From contig JAFQLG010000096.1 of assembly GCA_017414605.1 (NCBI GenBank), positions 1 through 28,545 on the forward strand: 28,545 bases of DNA, read 5' to 3'. Each line of letters opens with the position of its first letter. Positions within the stretch are counted from its first letter, which is position 1. Both the position numbers and the translations under genes were made by a program. The notes beneath the pieces are model-generated. The model was given only the letters and a program-made list of their open reading frames with translations. It made no database searches and was not told the origin of the DNA. This stretch comes from Clostridia bacterium. Its GTDB lineage: Bacteria; Bacillota_A; Clostridia; Oscillospirales; CAG-272. Of the stretch, positions 1 to 7,564 are shown one piece after another.

Positions 1-72
1 ACCGAGCCTGCGACTACGGAAACAACCGAGCCTGCGACCACGGAAACAACCGAGCCTGCGACCACGGAAACT
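1..72 (+). repeat. 24-bp tandem repeat (3 copies visible) encoding TEPATTET
   Basis: Three 24-bp units start at 1, 25 and 49. They differ only at the third base of a few codons (act/acc, aca/act). The array probably continues upstream of the window. It encodes a Thr-rich extended linker of the kind found in wall-spanning or O-glycosylated surface proteins. Confidence 0.9.
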
Positions 73-3000
73 ACCGAGCCCGAGGAAACCCAGCCTAAGC
101 CCGAGGAAACCGAGCCTAAGCCCGAGGAAACCCAGCCTAAGCCCGATGAGCCCGTAGTACCCGAAGAGCCCAAGATTCCCGATGATCCCGATGAGGAAAC
201 CGAAAACGAGAATCCCGTTTCCAACATAACCCAAAGACAACCCTGCCATCCCAACCACGCTATTGACGACCTGTATCATTGGTCGCCCGAGTGTGACGGC
301 GTTTGTGATGACCCCGAATGCACCAAGTGCAGCACGGGCGGCACTCACCACAAGGCAAAAAATGCGGGTGCAAAGAGCGAGCACGTTCTTTACTGTGAGG
401 TTGAGGACCAGGGCGACGTTATCCTCTATACATATTTCTGCAGAGACTGTAAATATGAAATAAACAGCATGGAGGTCCCCACAGACCTTACAATGTATTT
501 CTCCCCCGATGATCTTATGAACTGCACACAGCATCTGGCTACTATGCCCGAGTTCGTAAGAATATCTCCCGCGGACGGCGTTATGTCCACGGAGTTCAAG
601 TCCGAAAGCGGAATGGCTACTACGATCAACATTTTCCAGGATGACGGTAACTCCGTTTCCACAGGAAAATACCTCATTATGAAGATCAAGCTCAATACGG
701 GAAGAACTTCCTTTAAGCTTGAGGTAGCAAGCATGGAGGCATACAGACGCAAGTCCGGCGTTGCTTCCGCTACTGCGGTTGCTACGATTGGTGGCGTAAC
801 TCCCGGATGGTCAACCGTTATTGTGGACCTCTCCAAGATAGTTATGGGAGATAAGGGTTATCTTCCCGATTCCAACGGAGAATACTGCCTCAACACCGTA
901 AAGGTTACTTTGGACGGTGTAAGTGCCGTTGCAAAGAACGATACGGTTGAGATAGCATACGTTGGTTTCTGTGAAACTCTTGCAGAGGCGCGCGCTTTCG
1001 CGGCTGATGAGCACGTAAGATACGTTTATTCGGACGTTTCCGCAACTCCTTTCCCCGATATTATAGACGGAACGCCTTGCAGACACAACTATTCGCCTGC
1101 AGGTGAGGGAAGCAGCAAGCATTATTCCGACCCCTGCGACGTTTGTAAGGACAAGGGCGGCTTGCTCGACCACAAGTATACATACACAGATACTCTTGAT
1201 GAAAACGGAATGTGCCTTGGATACAAGTTCGAGTGCGTTTGCGGAATGGGACAAGAGGTTGAATTTGATCTCCCCGAAGGATCTATACTGAACTACGTTT
1301 CTGCTCCCGGTAAGGTCATCAACAACTGGGAGACACGTCCCGTTACAATGACAGAAGACGGAGTAATATTCACGCGTGTATATTCTAATAATGACCACGG
1401 CTCCGTTGTATTCCGCGGATGCATTGATACCGGATTCAACAACAGAGGTGTTGGATATGCTATTTCAGACGTTGAGCCTCTCGTTGGCGGCTCGGGCAGA
1501 TATGCCGTTTTGAAATTCCGCCTTGGTGGAGATAGCATAAACTACCTGCAGCTCGGTGCTTATAACGGATCGGATGAGCTTGTAAACAAGCAGTCCAAGA
1601 ATGCCGGATTTATCTATGAGAAGATCCAGAGCCGCAGATCAACCAAGGATATGACCGATGAATGGCAGGTTGTTGTTATAGACATTGCTGCGGCTTATGA
1701 TAGCAAGCTTTATCCTGCACAGGATGCTACGCTTGAGGCTGCTTCCTTTGGACTCAAGCTTTGGGGCGCAGGCATCGGTGAGGATGATTACGTTGACATC
1801 GCATTCTTTGCCGTTGCAAGCGACTGGGGCGCAGTTGAAACTATTCTCACAAACGAGGGACTCGCTGAGGTAACCTATGCTTCCAAGTGGATGTACACCG
1901 ACAGCAAGCATGACGTTACCCGTACCTTTGACGGCAAGTGCGCATCTGCATCTGATCACCTTGCAGGAGTTCGCGACGTAAATAAGGTATTCCCCGATGC
2001 ATACAATGCCGATCTCTGCTACACCTGCAGAAGAGAGACCTACTGTACAAACGAGCTTTGCGATTCCTTTGTATCCGAGGGAACCGATAACGTTCAGGTC
2101 GGACACGATATCGTGATAAGCGAAAAGGAAAATACCAGAACCTATCTCGGCGGAGAGAATGATTCCGTATGTTACACTTACGGCGCAACGTACGATTGCG
2201 TAAACTGCACAAGAGCTCCCGAGGACGGAACTGAAAACGGAGCTCACCTGCTTGACAGACCTGTTCTCGTTGAATATGCTGACGGCGGCTATCGCTTGGC
2301 TTCCGAATGTACTGACGAGGTATGTACACACGCCAAGTATCTCAAGTACGTTTGTGCGAACAGAGAAAATCACACAAGCTACAGCTGCTCAAACGAATAC
2401 TATGCTCCCATTTGTCCCGAGGGCGTTAACTACTATTCTGCACCCGGTCAGATCGTTAACCTCTGGGCAACATCCGATAATGAATCCAAGGGTGGAAGCG
2501 CGGGCGAATATGCTACAAGTGAAACCTACAGAGATAGAAAGGAACCTCTCGGAAATATCATTCATGACGAAAACGGAACCTACATCAAGGTAGGTGTTTA
2601 CCACTCTGCTTCCGTATATCTTGCAAATGATACGACTGAGTATACTGATCACGCTGAGTTTGGATCGGCTACAGACCTTCTCACACCCGGAAACGGCGGA
2701 ATCGGTCAATACGTTGTTATCAAGCTTCGCACTTACAATCTCAATGAGGGCGTTAAGCTCGGTATTGTAGCGAATTCCGGAGAAAACGGAGCTATAAAGG
2801 AAGTTAAGACATATAACGTAAGACCTGCAAGCCTGATGAACCAGGGCGAGTTTATCACCTACGTTATCCAGCTTGACAGCACTGTATTGAGCGCGGAGGC
2901 AACAAAGGTCTGCGTTAAGCTCGGTACTGACCAGTCCGCAAATGCCGGAGCAGGATTTGACTTTGGTTATTTTGCGATCTGTGATAGCTGGACCGAGGTT

Positions 3001-3120
3001 GACAGAGTTATCGGAAATGACGACGTTAAGTATATTACTAACTGGACCACGGATGCGGGAGTTGACTACACCGCAGACCAGGTAGACCAGAAGGTTGCAC
3101 AAGAGGCAAGCGCACAGTAA
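1..3120 (+). CDS. Large secreted/surface protein with T/P/E-rich repeat linker and three beta-sandwich-like modules (5' partial)
   Basis: The reading frame is open from base 1 to the TAA at 3118-3120, so the start and any signal peptide lie upstream. The visible 1039 residues begin with a low-complexity linker (TEPATTET units, then PEETQPK units, then Pro/Asp/Glu-rich). A Cys/His-rich stretch follows (about nt 240-450, with CDGVCDDPECTKC). Three related modules come next at about nt 510-1040, 1290-1890 and 2430-3045. Each has a GxYxVxKxxL-like strand, a later VxVIDL-like strand and ends in an IAFFAVxxxWxxVxxI-like strand. Cys-rich spacers with CxxC pairs separate the modules and may be small metal- or disulfide-stabilised domains. 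The acidic, repetitive linker and Cys-rich spacers suggest an extracellular location. No C-terminal anchor or sortase motif is visible; the protein ends AQEASAQ. I do not recognise a catalytic domain; the modules could bind carbohydrate, but that is a guess. Confidence 0.8.
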   Translation, partial: TEPATTETTEPATTETTEPATTETTEPEETQPKPEETEPKPEETQPKPDEPVVPEEPKIPDDPDEETENENPVSNITQRQPCHPNHAIDDLYHWSPECDGVCDDPECTKCSTGGTHHKAKNAGAKSEHVLYCEVEDQGDVILYTYFCRDCKYEINSMEVPTDLTMYFSPDDLMNCTQHLATMPEFVRISPADGVMSTEFKSESGMATTINIFQDDGNSVSTGKYLIMKIKLNTGRTSFKLEVASMEAYRRKSGVASATAVATIGGVTPGWSTVIVDLSKIVMGDKGYLPDSNGEYCLNTVKVTLDGVSAVAKNDTVEIAYVGFCETLAEARAFAADEHVRYVYSDVSATPFPDIIDGTPCRHNYSPAGEGSSKHYSDPCDVCKDKGGLLDHKYTYTDTLDENGMCLGYKFECVCGMGQEVEFDLPEGSILNYVSAPGKVINNWETRPVTMTEDGVIFTRVYSNNDHGSVVFRGCIDTGFNNRGVGYAISDVEPLVGGSGRYAVLKFRLGGDSINYLQLGAYNGSDELVNKQSKNAGFIYEKIQSRRSTKDMTDEWQVVVIDIAAAYDSKLYPAQDATLEAASFGLKLWGAGIGEDDYVDIAFFAVASDWGAVETILTNEGLAEVTYASKWMYTDSKHDVTRTFDGKCASASDHLAGVRDVNKVFPDAYNADLCYTCRRETYCTNELCDSFVSEGTDNVQVGHDIVISEKENTRTYLGGENDSVCYTYGATYDCVNCTRAPEDGTENGAHLLDRPVLVEYADGGYRLASECTDEVCTHAKYLKYVCANRENHTSYSCSNEYYAPICPEGVNYYSAPGQIVNLWATSDNESKGGSAGEYATSETYRDRKEPLGNIIHDENGTYIKVGVYHSASVYLANDTTEYTDHAEFGSATDLLTPGNGGIGQYVVIKLRTYNLNEGVKLGIVANSGENGAIKEVKTYNVRPASLMNQGEFITYVIQLDSTVLSAEATKVCVKLGTDQSANAGAGFDFGYFAICDSWTEVDRVIGNDDVKYITNWTTDAGVDYTADQVDQKVAQEASAQ
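79..141 (+). repeat. 21-bp tandem repeat (3 copies) encoding PEET(Q/E)PK
   Basis: Units at 79-99, 100-120 and 121-141 encode PEETQPK, PEETEPK and PEETQPK. This second repeat family follows directly after the TEPATTET array in the same frame and then decays into a Pro/Asp/Glu-rich tail. Confidence 0.9.
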
Positions 3121-3153
3121 TTTGCCAAGCCTTGTAATAATAAAATAAAATTC

Positions 3154-3187
3154 CCCGCCTCTTGCAAAAGGGGCGGGTGCATTTTTT
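3154..3187 (+). terminator. Rho-independent terminator after the surface protein gene
   Basis: A 10-bp stem (CCCGCCTCTT at 3154-3163 with AAGGGGCGGG at 3168-3177, one G-U pair) closes a GCAA tetraloop. It is followed by TGCA and six T residues ending at 3187. It lies 34 bases after the stop codon. Confidence 0.9.
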
Positions 3188-3238
3188 ATATATGTAATAA
3201 ATATACGTAGCTTTTTTGCTGAAAATGGGGTTTGTCTA

Positions 3239-3267
3239 TTGACAAAAATCGCGCTGAATGTTATAAT
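3239..3267 (+). promoter_or_regulatory. SigA-type promoter of the exopolysaccharide control cassette
   Basis: A perfect TTGACA (3239-3244), a 17-nt spacer and a perfect TATAAT (3262-3267). Transcription should start near 3274, about 50 nt before the cpsC-like start codon. The flanks (CTA before the -35, AGATTG after the -10) are also found at the promoter at 18189. Confidence 0.9.
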
Positions 3268-3278
3268 AGATTGAATAG

Positions 3279-3298
3279 GTGGGCGTTTGTGTGCCCAC
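3279..3298 (+). other. 5'-UTR hairpin next to the predicted transcription start
   Basis: GTGGGC (3279-3284) pairs with GCCCAC (3293-3298) across an 8-nt loop, a few bases downstream of the predicted +1. There is no T-run after it, so it is not a terminator. A 5' stabilising hairpin is the simplest reading. Confidence 0.5.
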
Positions 3299-3325
3299 AG
3301 TTTATTATTGCTTTTGGAGAAGATT

Positions 3326-4102
3326 ATGAACGAAGGAATTTATGATGTTTCTGTATCAGAGCTGTTCCGCGCGGTTTTGAAAAAATGGTGGATCGTGGTA
3401 ATAGCTGTTTTGGTTGGAGCGCTTTTGGCGTTTGCATACACTGAGTATTTTGTGGTGCCTACCTATAAGACCACGGCAAAGTTGGGTGTTCATACAACGG
3501 ATGACCAGACTACCGCAGTTGGTGACGCGAATTTCGCATACGTCATCTCTCGCGACTGTGCGGACGTTATAACGGGCAACGTTGTGCTTGGAATGGCGGC
3601 GGAAAGACTTAATAATTATGATTTCCCCGAAAATAACAATATGAAATACCGCGAATATTCAGCGGAGGTGCTGGCAAGCATGGTAAGCTCGAGCAGCTCC
3701 TCGGATTCTAAGTTTTTCACGCTGTCGGTAACCAGCATTTATCCCGAAGAGGCAAAGATCGTTGCCGATATGGTTATTGAGGCTTTCTGTATTGGCGTGT
3801 CCAGAGATGACCTGCTCGCAAAGGGCGGAGCAGAAGGTAAGGTTGTGCACGTTCCAACTGTGCCTAAGACACCTGTTTCTCCCAGCAAGACCGTTAACGT
3901 GCTTATTGGTGTGATTATAGGCGTGCTCATAAGCTGCGTTGCAATCATAATAGCGCACTTTGTAAGTAACCGCTTGCAGTCCGAGGAGTGGCTCATCGTA
4001 ACATATGGCGACAGTATTCCTTTGCTTGCCGTTATTCCTGATGCGAGCTCCACGGAATACAGATATGACCGCAAGTATTATTCCAACAGAGTTAAGTCGT
4101 AA
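3326..4102 (+). CDS. Wzz/CpsC-like polysaccharide chain-length and tyrosine-kinase adaptor membrane protein
   Basis: 258 residues from the ATG at 3326, chosen because GGAGA lies 5 nt upstream; a TTG further upstream in frame lacks a ribosome site. Topology fits the CpsC/CapA adaptor family: a short cytoplasmic N-terminus, membrane helix 1 at about residues 22-43, an external domain of about 130 residues, a Pro-rich segment (PTVPKTPVSPSK, about 168-179) and helix 2 at about 181-203, then a C-terminal tail rich in Tyr. Members of this family activate the partner kinase encoded next and influence polysaccharide polymer length. It is the first gene after the promoter at 3239, and the kinase follows 46 nt downstream. 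The family assignment is solid; the polymer it serves is unknown. Confidence 0.85.
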   Translation: MNEGIYDVSVSELFRAVLKKWWIVVIAVLVGALLAFAYTEYFVVPTYKTTAKLGVHTTDDQTTAVGDANFAYVISRDCADVITGNVVLGMAAERLNNYDFPENNNMKYREYSAEVLASMVSSSSSSDSKFFTLSVTSIYPEEAKIVADMVIEAFCIGVSRDDLLAKGGAEGKVVHVPTVPKTPVSPSKTVNVLIGVIIGVLISCVAIIIAHFVSNRLQSEEWLIVTYGDSIPLLAVIPDASSTEYRYDRKYYSNRVKS

Positions 4103-4148
4103 TTGTTAAGTTTGGTCTAAAGACACAAAACAGATATGGGAGTTATTG

Positions 4149-4862
4149 ATGAGTACTAAATATTATAGCGGAATCAAAAATAGAAAAAAGAACGCTAAGA
4201 TAGGTGAGGAGCTGAGCTTTGCATCTAAGGAAGCGTATAACCTTTTGAGAACCAATATATCCTTTGCTTTTCCCGACAAGGTAGGCGGTAAGGTTATTGG
4301 TGTTAGCAGCGCATGCCCTCAGGAGGGAAAGAGTACAACTGCGATAAACCTTGCATATTCCCTGGCAGATGCCGAGAACAAGGTGCTTTTGATAGACGCG
4401 GATATGCGCCGTCCTTCCGTTTGCTTTACTCTTTCGCTTGAAATTTCCCCCGGACTTTCCAATATGTTGGCAGGAAACGATGAGGTCAAGACCAACAAGG
4501 CGACCCTGCTTGACACGCTGGACGTAATTACGTCGGGAGATATCCCTCCAAATCCTTCCGAGCTTATAGGCTCTCAGAAGATGAAGGACTTTTTGGATGA
4601 CTGCCGTTCAAAATACGACTACGTTATTGTTGACCTTCCGCCCGTTTTATCGGTTGCGGATACTCTTGCGCTGTCCAAGTATATTGACGGCGTTGTAATA
4701 ATCGTAAGACATAACAGCGCAAAGCGCAGAGATGTTGTTGAAACGATAAGACAGCTTGAATTTGCAAATGCAAAGGTGGTTGGCTTTGTGTACAACAAGA
4801 TAGAATCAAGAGGCGTTGCGCGCTATTACAGACCTACAAAGTATTATAAAAATACACAATAA
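4149..4862 (+). CDS. CpsD/CapB-like bacterial tyrosine (BY) kinase
   Basis: 237 residues. The ATG at 4149 is preferred over the TTG at 4146 because GGGAG (4138-4142) sits 6 nt before it. Walker A is at about residues 54-63 (SACPQEGKST), Walker A' at about 79-90 (VLLIDADMRRPS) and Walker B at about 157-164 (YVIVDLPP), the three hallmarks of BY-kinases. The C-terminus carries a Tyr cluster (Y226, Y227, Y232, Y233), the usual autophosphorylation site in this family. It works with the membrane adaptor encoded just upstream and is expected to be reversed by the PHP phosphatase downstream. The kinase is separate from its adaptor, as is typical of Gram-positive bacteria. Confidence 0.92.
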   Translation: MSTKYYSGIKNRKKNAKIGEELSFASKEAYNLLRTNISFAFPDKVGGKVIGVSSACPQEGKSTTAINLAYSLADAENKVLLIDADMRRPSVCFTLSLEISPGLSNMLAGNDEVKTNKATLLDTLDVITSGDIPPNPSELIGSQKMKDFLDDCRSKYDYVIVDLPPVLSVADTLALSKYIDGVVIIVRHNSAKRRDVVETIRQLEFANAKVVGFVYNKIESRGVARYYRPTKYYKNTQ

Positions 4863-4872
4863 TATCAAGGAT

Positions 4873-4898
4873 AAAACCGAGTCATAACGCTCGGTTTT
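4873..4898 (+). terminator. Hairpin with T-tract between the kinase and phosphatase genes
   Basis: AAAACCGAG (4873-4881) pairs perfectly with CTCGGTTTT (4890-4898) across an 8-nt loop. The T residues belong to the stem and are followed by ATTTG, so termination may be partial. It could lower expression of the downstream phosphatase relative to the kinase. Confidence 0.65.
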
Positions 4899-4930
4899 AT
4901 TTGCAAAAACAGTTAGAGGGAGGTGTGGCA

Positions 4931-5680
4931 ATGATTGAAAAAAACGCAGTCAAAATAACGGATTTTCATTCTCATATTTTGCCTTTTATGGATGATGGAA
5001 GCCAAAGTGTTGATGAGTCCTTGGCTATGCTCAGGCTGCTGAAGTCGCAGGGCGTGGACAGAGTAGTTGCAACTCCTCATTTCTATCCCAAGCAGGAGGA
5101 TCCGGAGTCGTTTCTGAGGAGAAGAGAAGAGTCCGTGGCAATGCTGCGCAGCGCGATAAGCTTTGCGGGTATTGACAAAAGCGAGATCCCCGAGATCTGC
5201 ATTGGCGCCGAGGTTGCCTACTATAACGGAATGTCGCTATACAAAAATCTTAAGTCGCTTTGTATAGAGGGAACTAACGTTATGCTGCTTGAAATGCCTT
5301 TTTATAAGTGGACGGACGTTGTGGTAGGCGAAGTTTGCCGACTGCGCGCTGAGCTTGGTATAAAGGTTGTGCTTGCACATATAGACAGATATTCTAATTA
5401 TGCTGACAGCTCAAAGCTTTTTAAGCTGAAGACACACCGCGTTATGATGCAGGTAAACGCCGATCCTTTTTTGAGATTTATGTCGGGAAGACGCGTGCTT
5501 AAGCTCTTAACCTCCAATATGGTGAGTGCGCTGGGCTCGGATTGTCATAATATGGATGAGAGAGCATCCAATATGGACGGGGCGATACAAGTTATCACTG
5601 CTCGCGGATATGCATCAAAGCTCAATGCCGTTATGGCAACCGTTGATGAGCTTTTGCAAGATGCCAAGCCCTTGATATAG
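4931..5680 (+). CDS. CpsB/YwqE-like PHP-family protein-tyrosine phosphatase
   Basis: 249 residues from the ATG at 4931, set by a strong GGGAGGTG at 4918-4925; an in-frame TTG at 4901 lies too far upstream. PHP metal-binding motifs are in order: DFHSH (H13, H15), ATPH (H50), GAE (E94), LAHIDRY (H140) and GSDCH (D204, H206). These enzymes are metal-dependent (usually Mn) tyrosine phosphatases that remove phosphate from the CpsD-type kinase, cycling capsule or exopolysaccharide synthesis. The length matches the family. The order adaptor-kinase-phosphatase is a common cassette, but here no glycosyltransferases follow; the next gene is fhs, 89 nt downstream. Confidence 0.9.
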   Translation: MIEKNAVKITDFHSHILPFMDDGSQSVDESLAMLRLLKSQGVDRVVATPHFYPKQEDPESFLRRREESVAMLRSAISFAGIDKSEIPEICIGAEVAYYNGMSLYKNLKSLCIEGTNVMLLEMPFYKWTDVVVGEVCRLRAELGIKVVLAHIDRYSNYADSSKLFKLKTHRVMMQVNADPFLRFMSGRRVLKLLTSNMVSALGSDCHNMDERASNMDGAIQVITARGYASKLNAVMATVDELLQDAKPLI

Positions 5681-5769
5681 TGGCTTAGCGATAAAACATA
5701 CTTGGCGAATTTGATGTATAGCATTTGAATCCGCCGCTGAATATTAGAATAAGATAAGGAGGATTTCAA

Positions 5770-7443
5770 ATGGCTTATTTGACTGATATTGAAATCGCGC
5801 AATCTACACAGATGAAGCACATTCGCGACATAGCATGCGTTGCGGGTGTTAACGAAAAATACCTTGAACAATACGGTAATTACAAGGCAAAGGTAGACTA
5901 TGCTCTGCTTGGCGAAAGCAAGAGAGAAGACGGTAAACTTATCCTTGTAACCGCAATTACTCCCACTCCCGCGGGAGAGGGTAAGACCACAACTACTATA
6001 GGCCTGGCGGACGGACTTAAAAAGATAGGCAAGAACGTTGTTGTTGCACTTCGTGAGCCCTCTTTGGGCCCTGTTTTCGGTGTTAAGGGCGGCGCGGCAG
6101 GAGGCGGATATGCTCAGGTAGTGCCTATGGAGGATATAAACCTGCACTTTACGGGTGACTTCCACGCGATAGGCGCTGCTAACAACCTTCTGGCTGCAAT
6201 GCTTGATAACCATATTTATCAGGGCAACGCGCTGAATATTGATCCCCGCCGCATTACCTGGAGGCGCTGTGTTGATATGAATGACCGCCAGCTGCGTTTT
6301 GTAACGGACGGTCTTGGTGGCAGAGTTAACGGCGTGCCGAGAGAAGACGGCTACGATATTACAGTTGCAAGTGAGATTATGGCTGTGTTTTGATTGGCTT
6401 CTTCCATTGCCGATCTGAAGGCCAGACTTTCCCGAATAGTTGTAGCTTACACGTATGACGAAAAGCCCGTTACCGCAGGAGATCTCAAGGCAGTTGGCGC
6501 TATGGCGGCACTCTTGAAGGATGCATTAAAGCCCAATCTTGTGCAAACGCTTGAGGGCACTCCCGCGTTTGTTCACGGCGGTCCTTTTGCAAACATTGCG
6601 CATGGCTGTAACTCGGTCATTGCAACAAAAATGGCTATGAGATTAGGTGACTATGCGGTTACCGAGGCGGGCTTTGGCGCAGACCTCGGCGCTGAAAAGT
6701 TCCTTGACATCAAGTGCCGTATGGCAGGGCTTACTCCCTCTGCGGTTGTCGTTGTCGCAACGGTAAGAGCGCTTAAGATGCACGGCGGCTCGCCCAAAAC
6801 CGAGCTTGGATGCGAAAACCTTGAAACGCTGGAGCGCGGAATTCCCAATCTTCTCCGCCACGTTTCCAATATAAAGAACGTATATAAGCTTCCTTGTGTG
6901 GTTGCGGTAAACCGCTTCCCAACCGATACCGATGCTGAGATCGAGCTGGTTATCAAAAAGTGCCGCGCGCTTGGCGTAAATGTTGTACTTTCAACGGTTT
7001 GGGCTAACGGCGGTGATGGCGGCCGCGAGCTTGCAGAGGAGGTTGTAAGGCTATGTGAGGAGCCCAATGACTTCAGCTTCAGCTATGAGGACGAGCTTTC
7101 TATCTCAGAAAAGATAGAGGCTGTGGTTAAGAAGATTTACGGAGGCGACGGCATAATTATCGCTCCCCAGGCGCAAAAGCAGATAGCACAGCTTGAGGCT
7201 CTGGGTTACGGCAAAATGCCCGTTTGCATGGCAAAAACGCAGTATAGCTTTTCGGATGATGCAACCAAGCTGGGTGCACCCGAGGGCTTTAAGGTTACCG
7301 TAAGAAACGTTAAGGTCAGCGCGGGCGCAGGCTTTATCGTTGTGCTGACGGGTGACATTATGACAATGCCTGGTCTGCCCCGAGTTCCTGCGGCAGAAAA
7401 GATAGACGTTGACGATAACGGTCGCATCAGCGGACTCTTTTGA
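5770..7443 (+). CDS. fhs: Formate-tetrahydrofolate ligase with one in-frame UGA codon
   Basis: The frame 5770-7443 would encode 557 residues, the usual length of this enzyme, but codon 208 (6391-6393) is TGA. Both halves match the family closely. Before the UGA are the ATP-binding [13 protein letters not shown] (about residues 64-76), [19 protein letters not shown] and [10 protein letters not shown]; after it are [14 protein letters not shown], [38 protein letters not shown] and the C-terminal GLF. No frame change occurs, and the strong AAGGAGG site lies 7 nt before the ATG. The enzyme makes 10-formyl-tetrahydrofolate from formate, ATP and tetrahydrofolate. In homologues the position is Cys (MA-x-x-C-LAS), one base away from TGA. 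It may be a recent nonsense mutation, a sequence or assembly error, or selenocysteine. If UGA is read as stop, only a 207-residue fragment is made. Confidence 0.9.
6391..6393 (+). other. In-frame UGA at a conserved Cys position of fhs
   Basis: Reading is ...A-V-F-UGA-L-A-S-S.... The same gene ends in TGA at 7441-7443, and pyrK and pyrF also stop at TGA, so a general reassignment of UGA in this genome is unlikely. Confidence 0.95.
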
Positions 7444-7453
7444 TGCTTAGATC

Positions 7454-7493
7454 AAAAAATGCGGAGAGCGCTTGTACGTTCTCCGCATTTTTT
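7454..7493 (+). terminator. Rho-independent terminator after fhs
   Basis: A perfect 14-bp stem: 7454-7467 (six A then TGCGGAGA) pairs with 7480-7493 (TCTCCGCA then T residues), around a 12-nt loop. A-run and T-run flank the GC core, so it could work in both directions. Confidence 0.93.
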
Positions 7494-7503
7494 GTGCGAA
7501 AAG

Positions 7504-7532
7504 TTGACAAAGAACGGCTTTTATGATAGAAT
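7504..7532 (+). promoter_or_regulatory. SigA-type promoter of the LRR lipoprotein gene
   Basis: TTGACA (7504-7509), a 17-nt spacer and TAGAAT (7527-7532). It lies 11 nt after the fhs terminator and 33 nt before the start codon, giving the lipoprotein its own short transcript. Confidence 0.85.
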
Positions 7533-7564
7533 ATAAGTCGTTAAACGAGAGGCGGTAATATTTT

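Noticed and set aside
1..141. Direct repeats at the left edge as a possible CRISPR array.
   Set aside because: The 24-bp and 21-bp units are contiguous with no unique spacers and stay in frame with the surface protein.
426..3102. Several long minus-strand ORFs under the surface protein (up to 244 residues).
   Set aside because: They lie opposite a long, conserved + strand gene, have Cys/Ser-rich compositions with no recognisable motif, and lack ribosome sites. They are shadows of the coding strand.
5681..5769. A promoter or riboswitch upstream of fhs.
   Set aside because: TTGAAT (5725) and TAGAAT (5745) are only 14 nt apart, no other -35/-10 pair fits, and no conserved folate-riboswitch structure is visible in 89 bases.
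6394..7443. The part of fhs after the UGA as a separate gene starting at TTG 6394.
   Set aside because: There is no ribosome site, the TTG is the Leu of the conserved CLAS segment, and the frame continues directly from the upstream half.
5770..7443. Genome-wide reassignment of UGA to an amino acid.
   Set aside because: pyrK, pyrF and the 3' end of fhs end at TGA in the expected places, and no other conserved gene here contains in-frame TGA.
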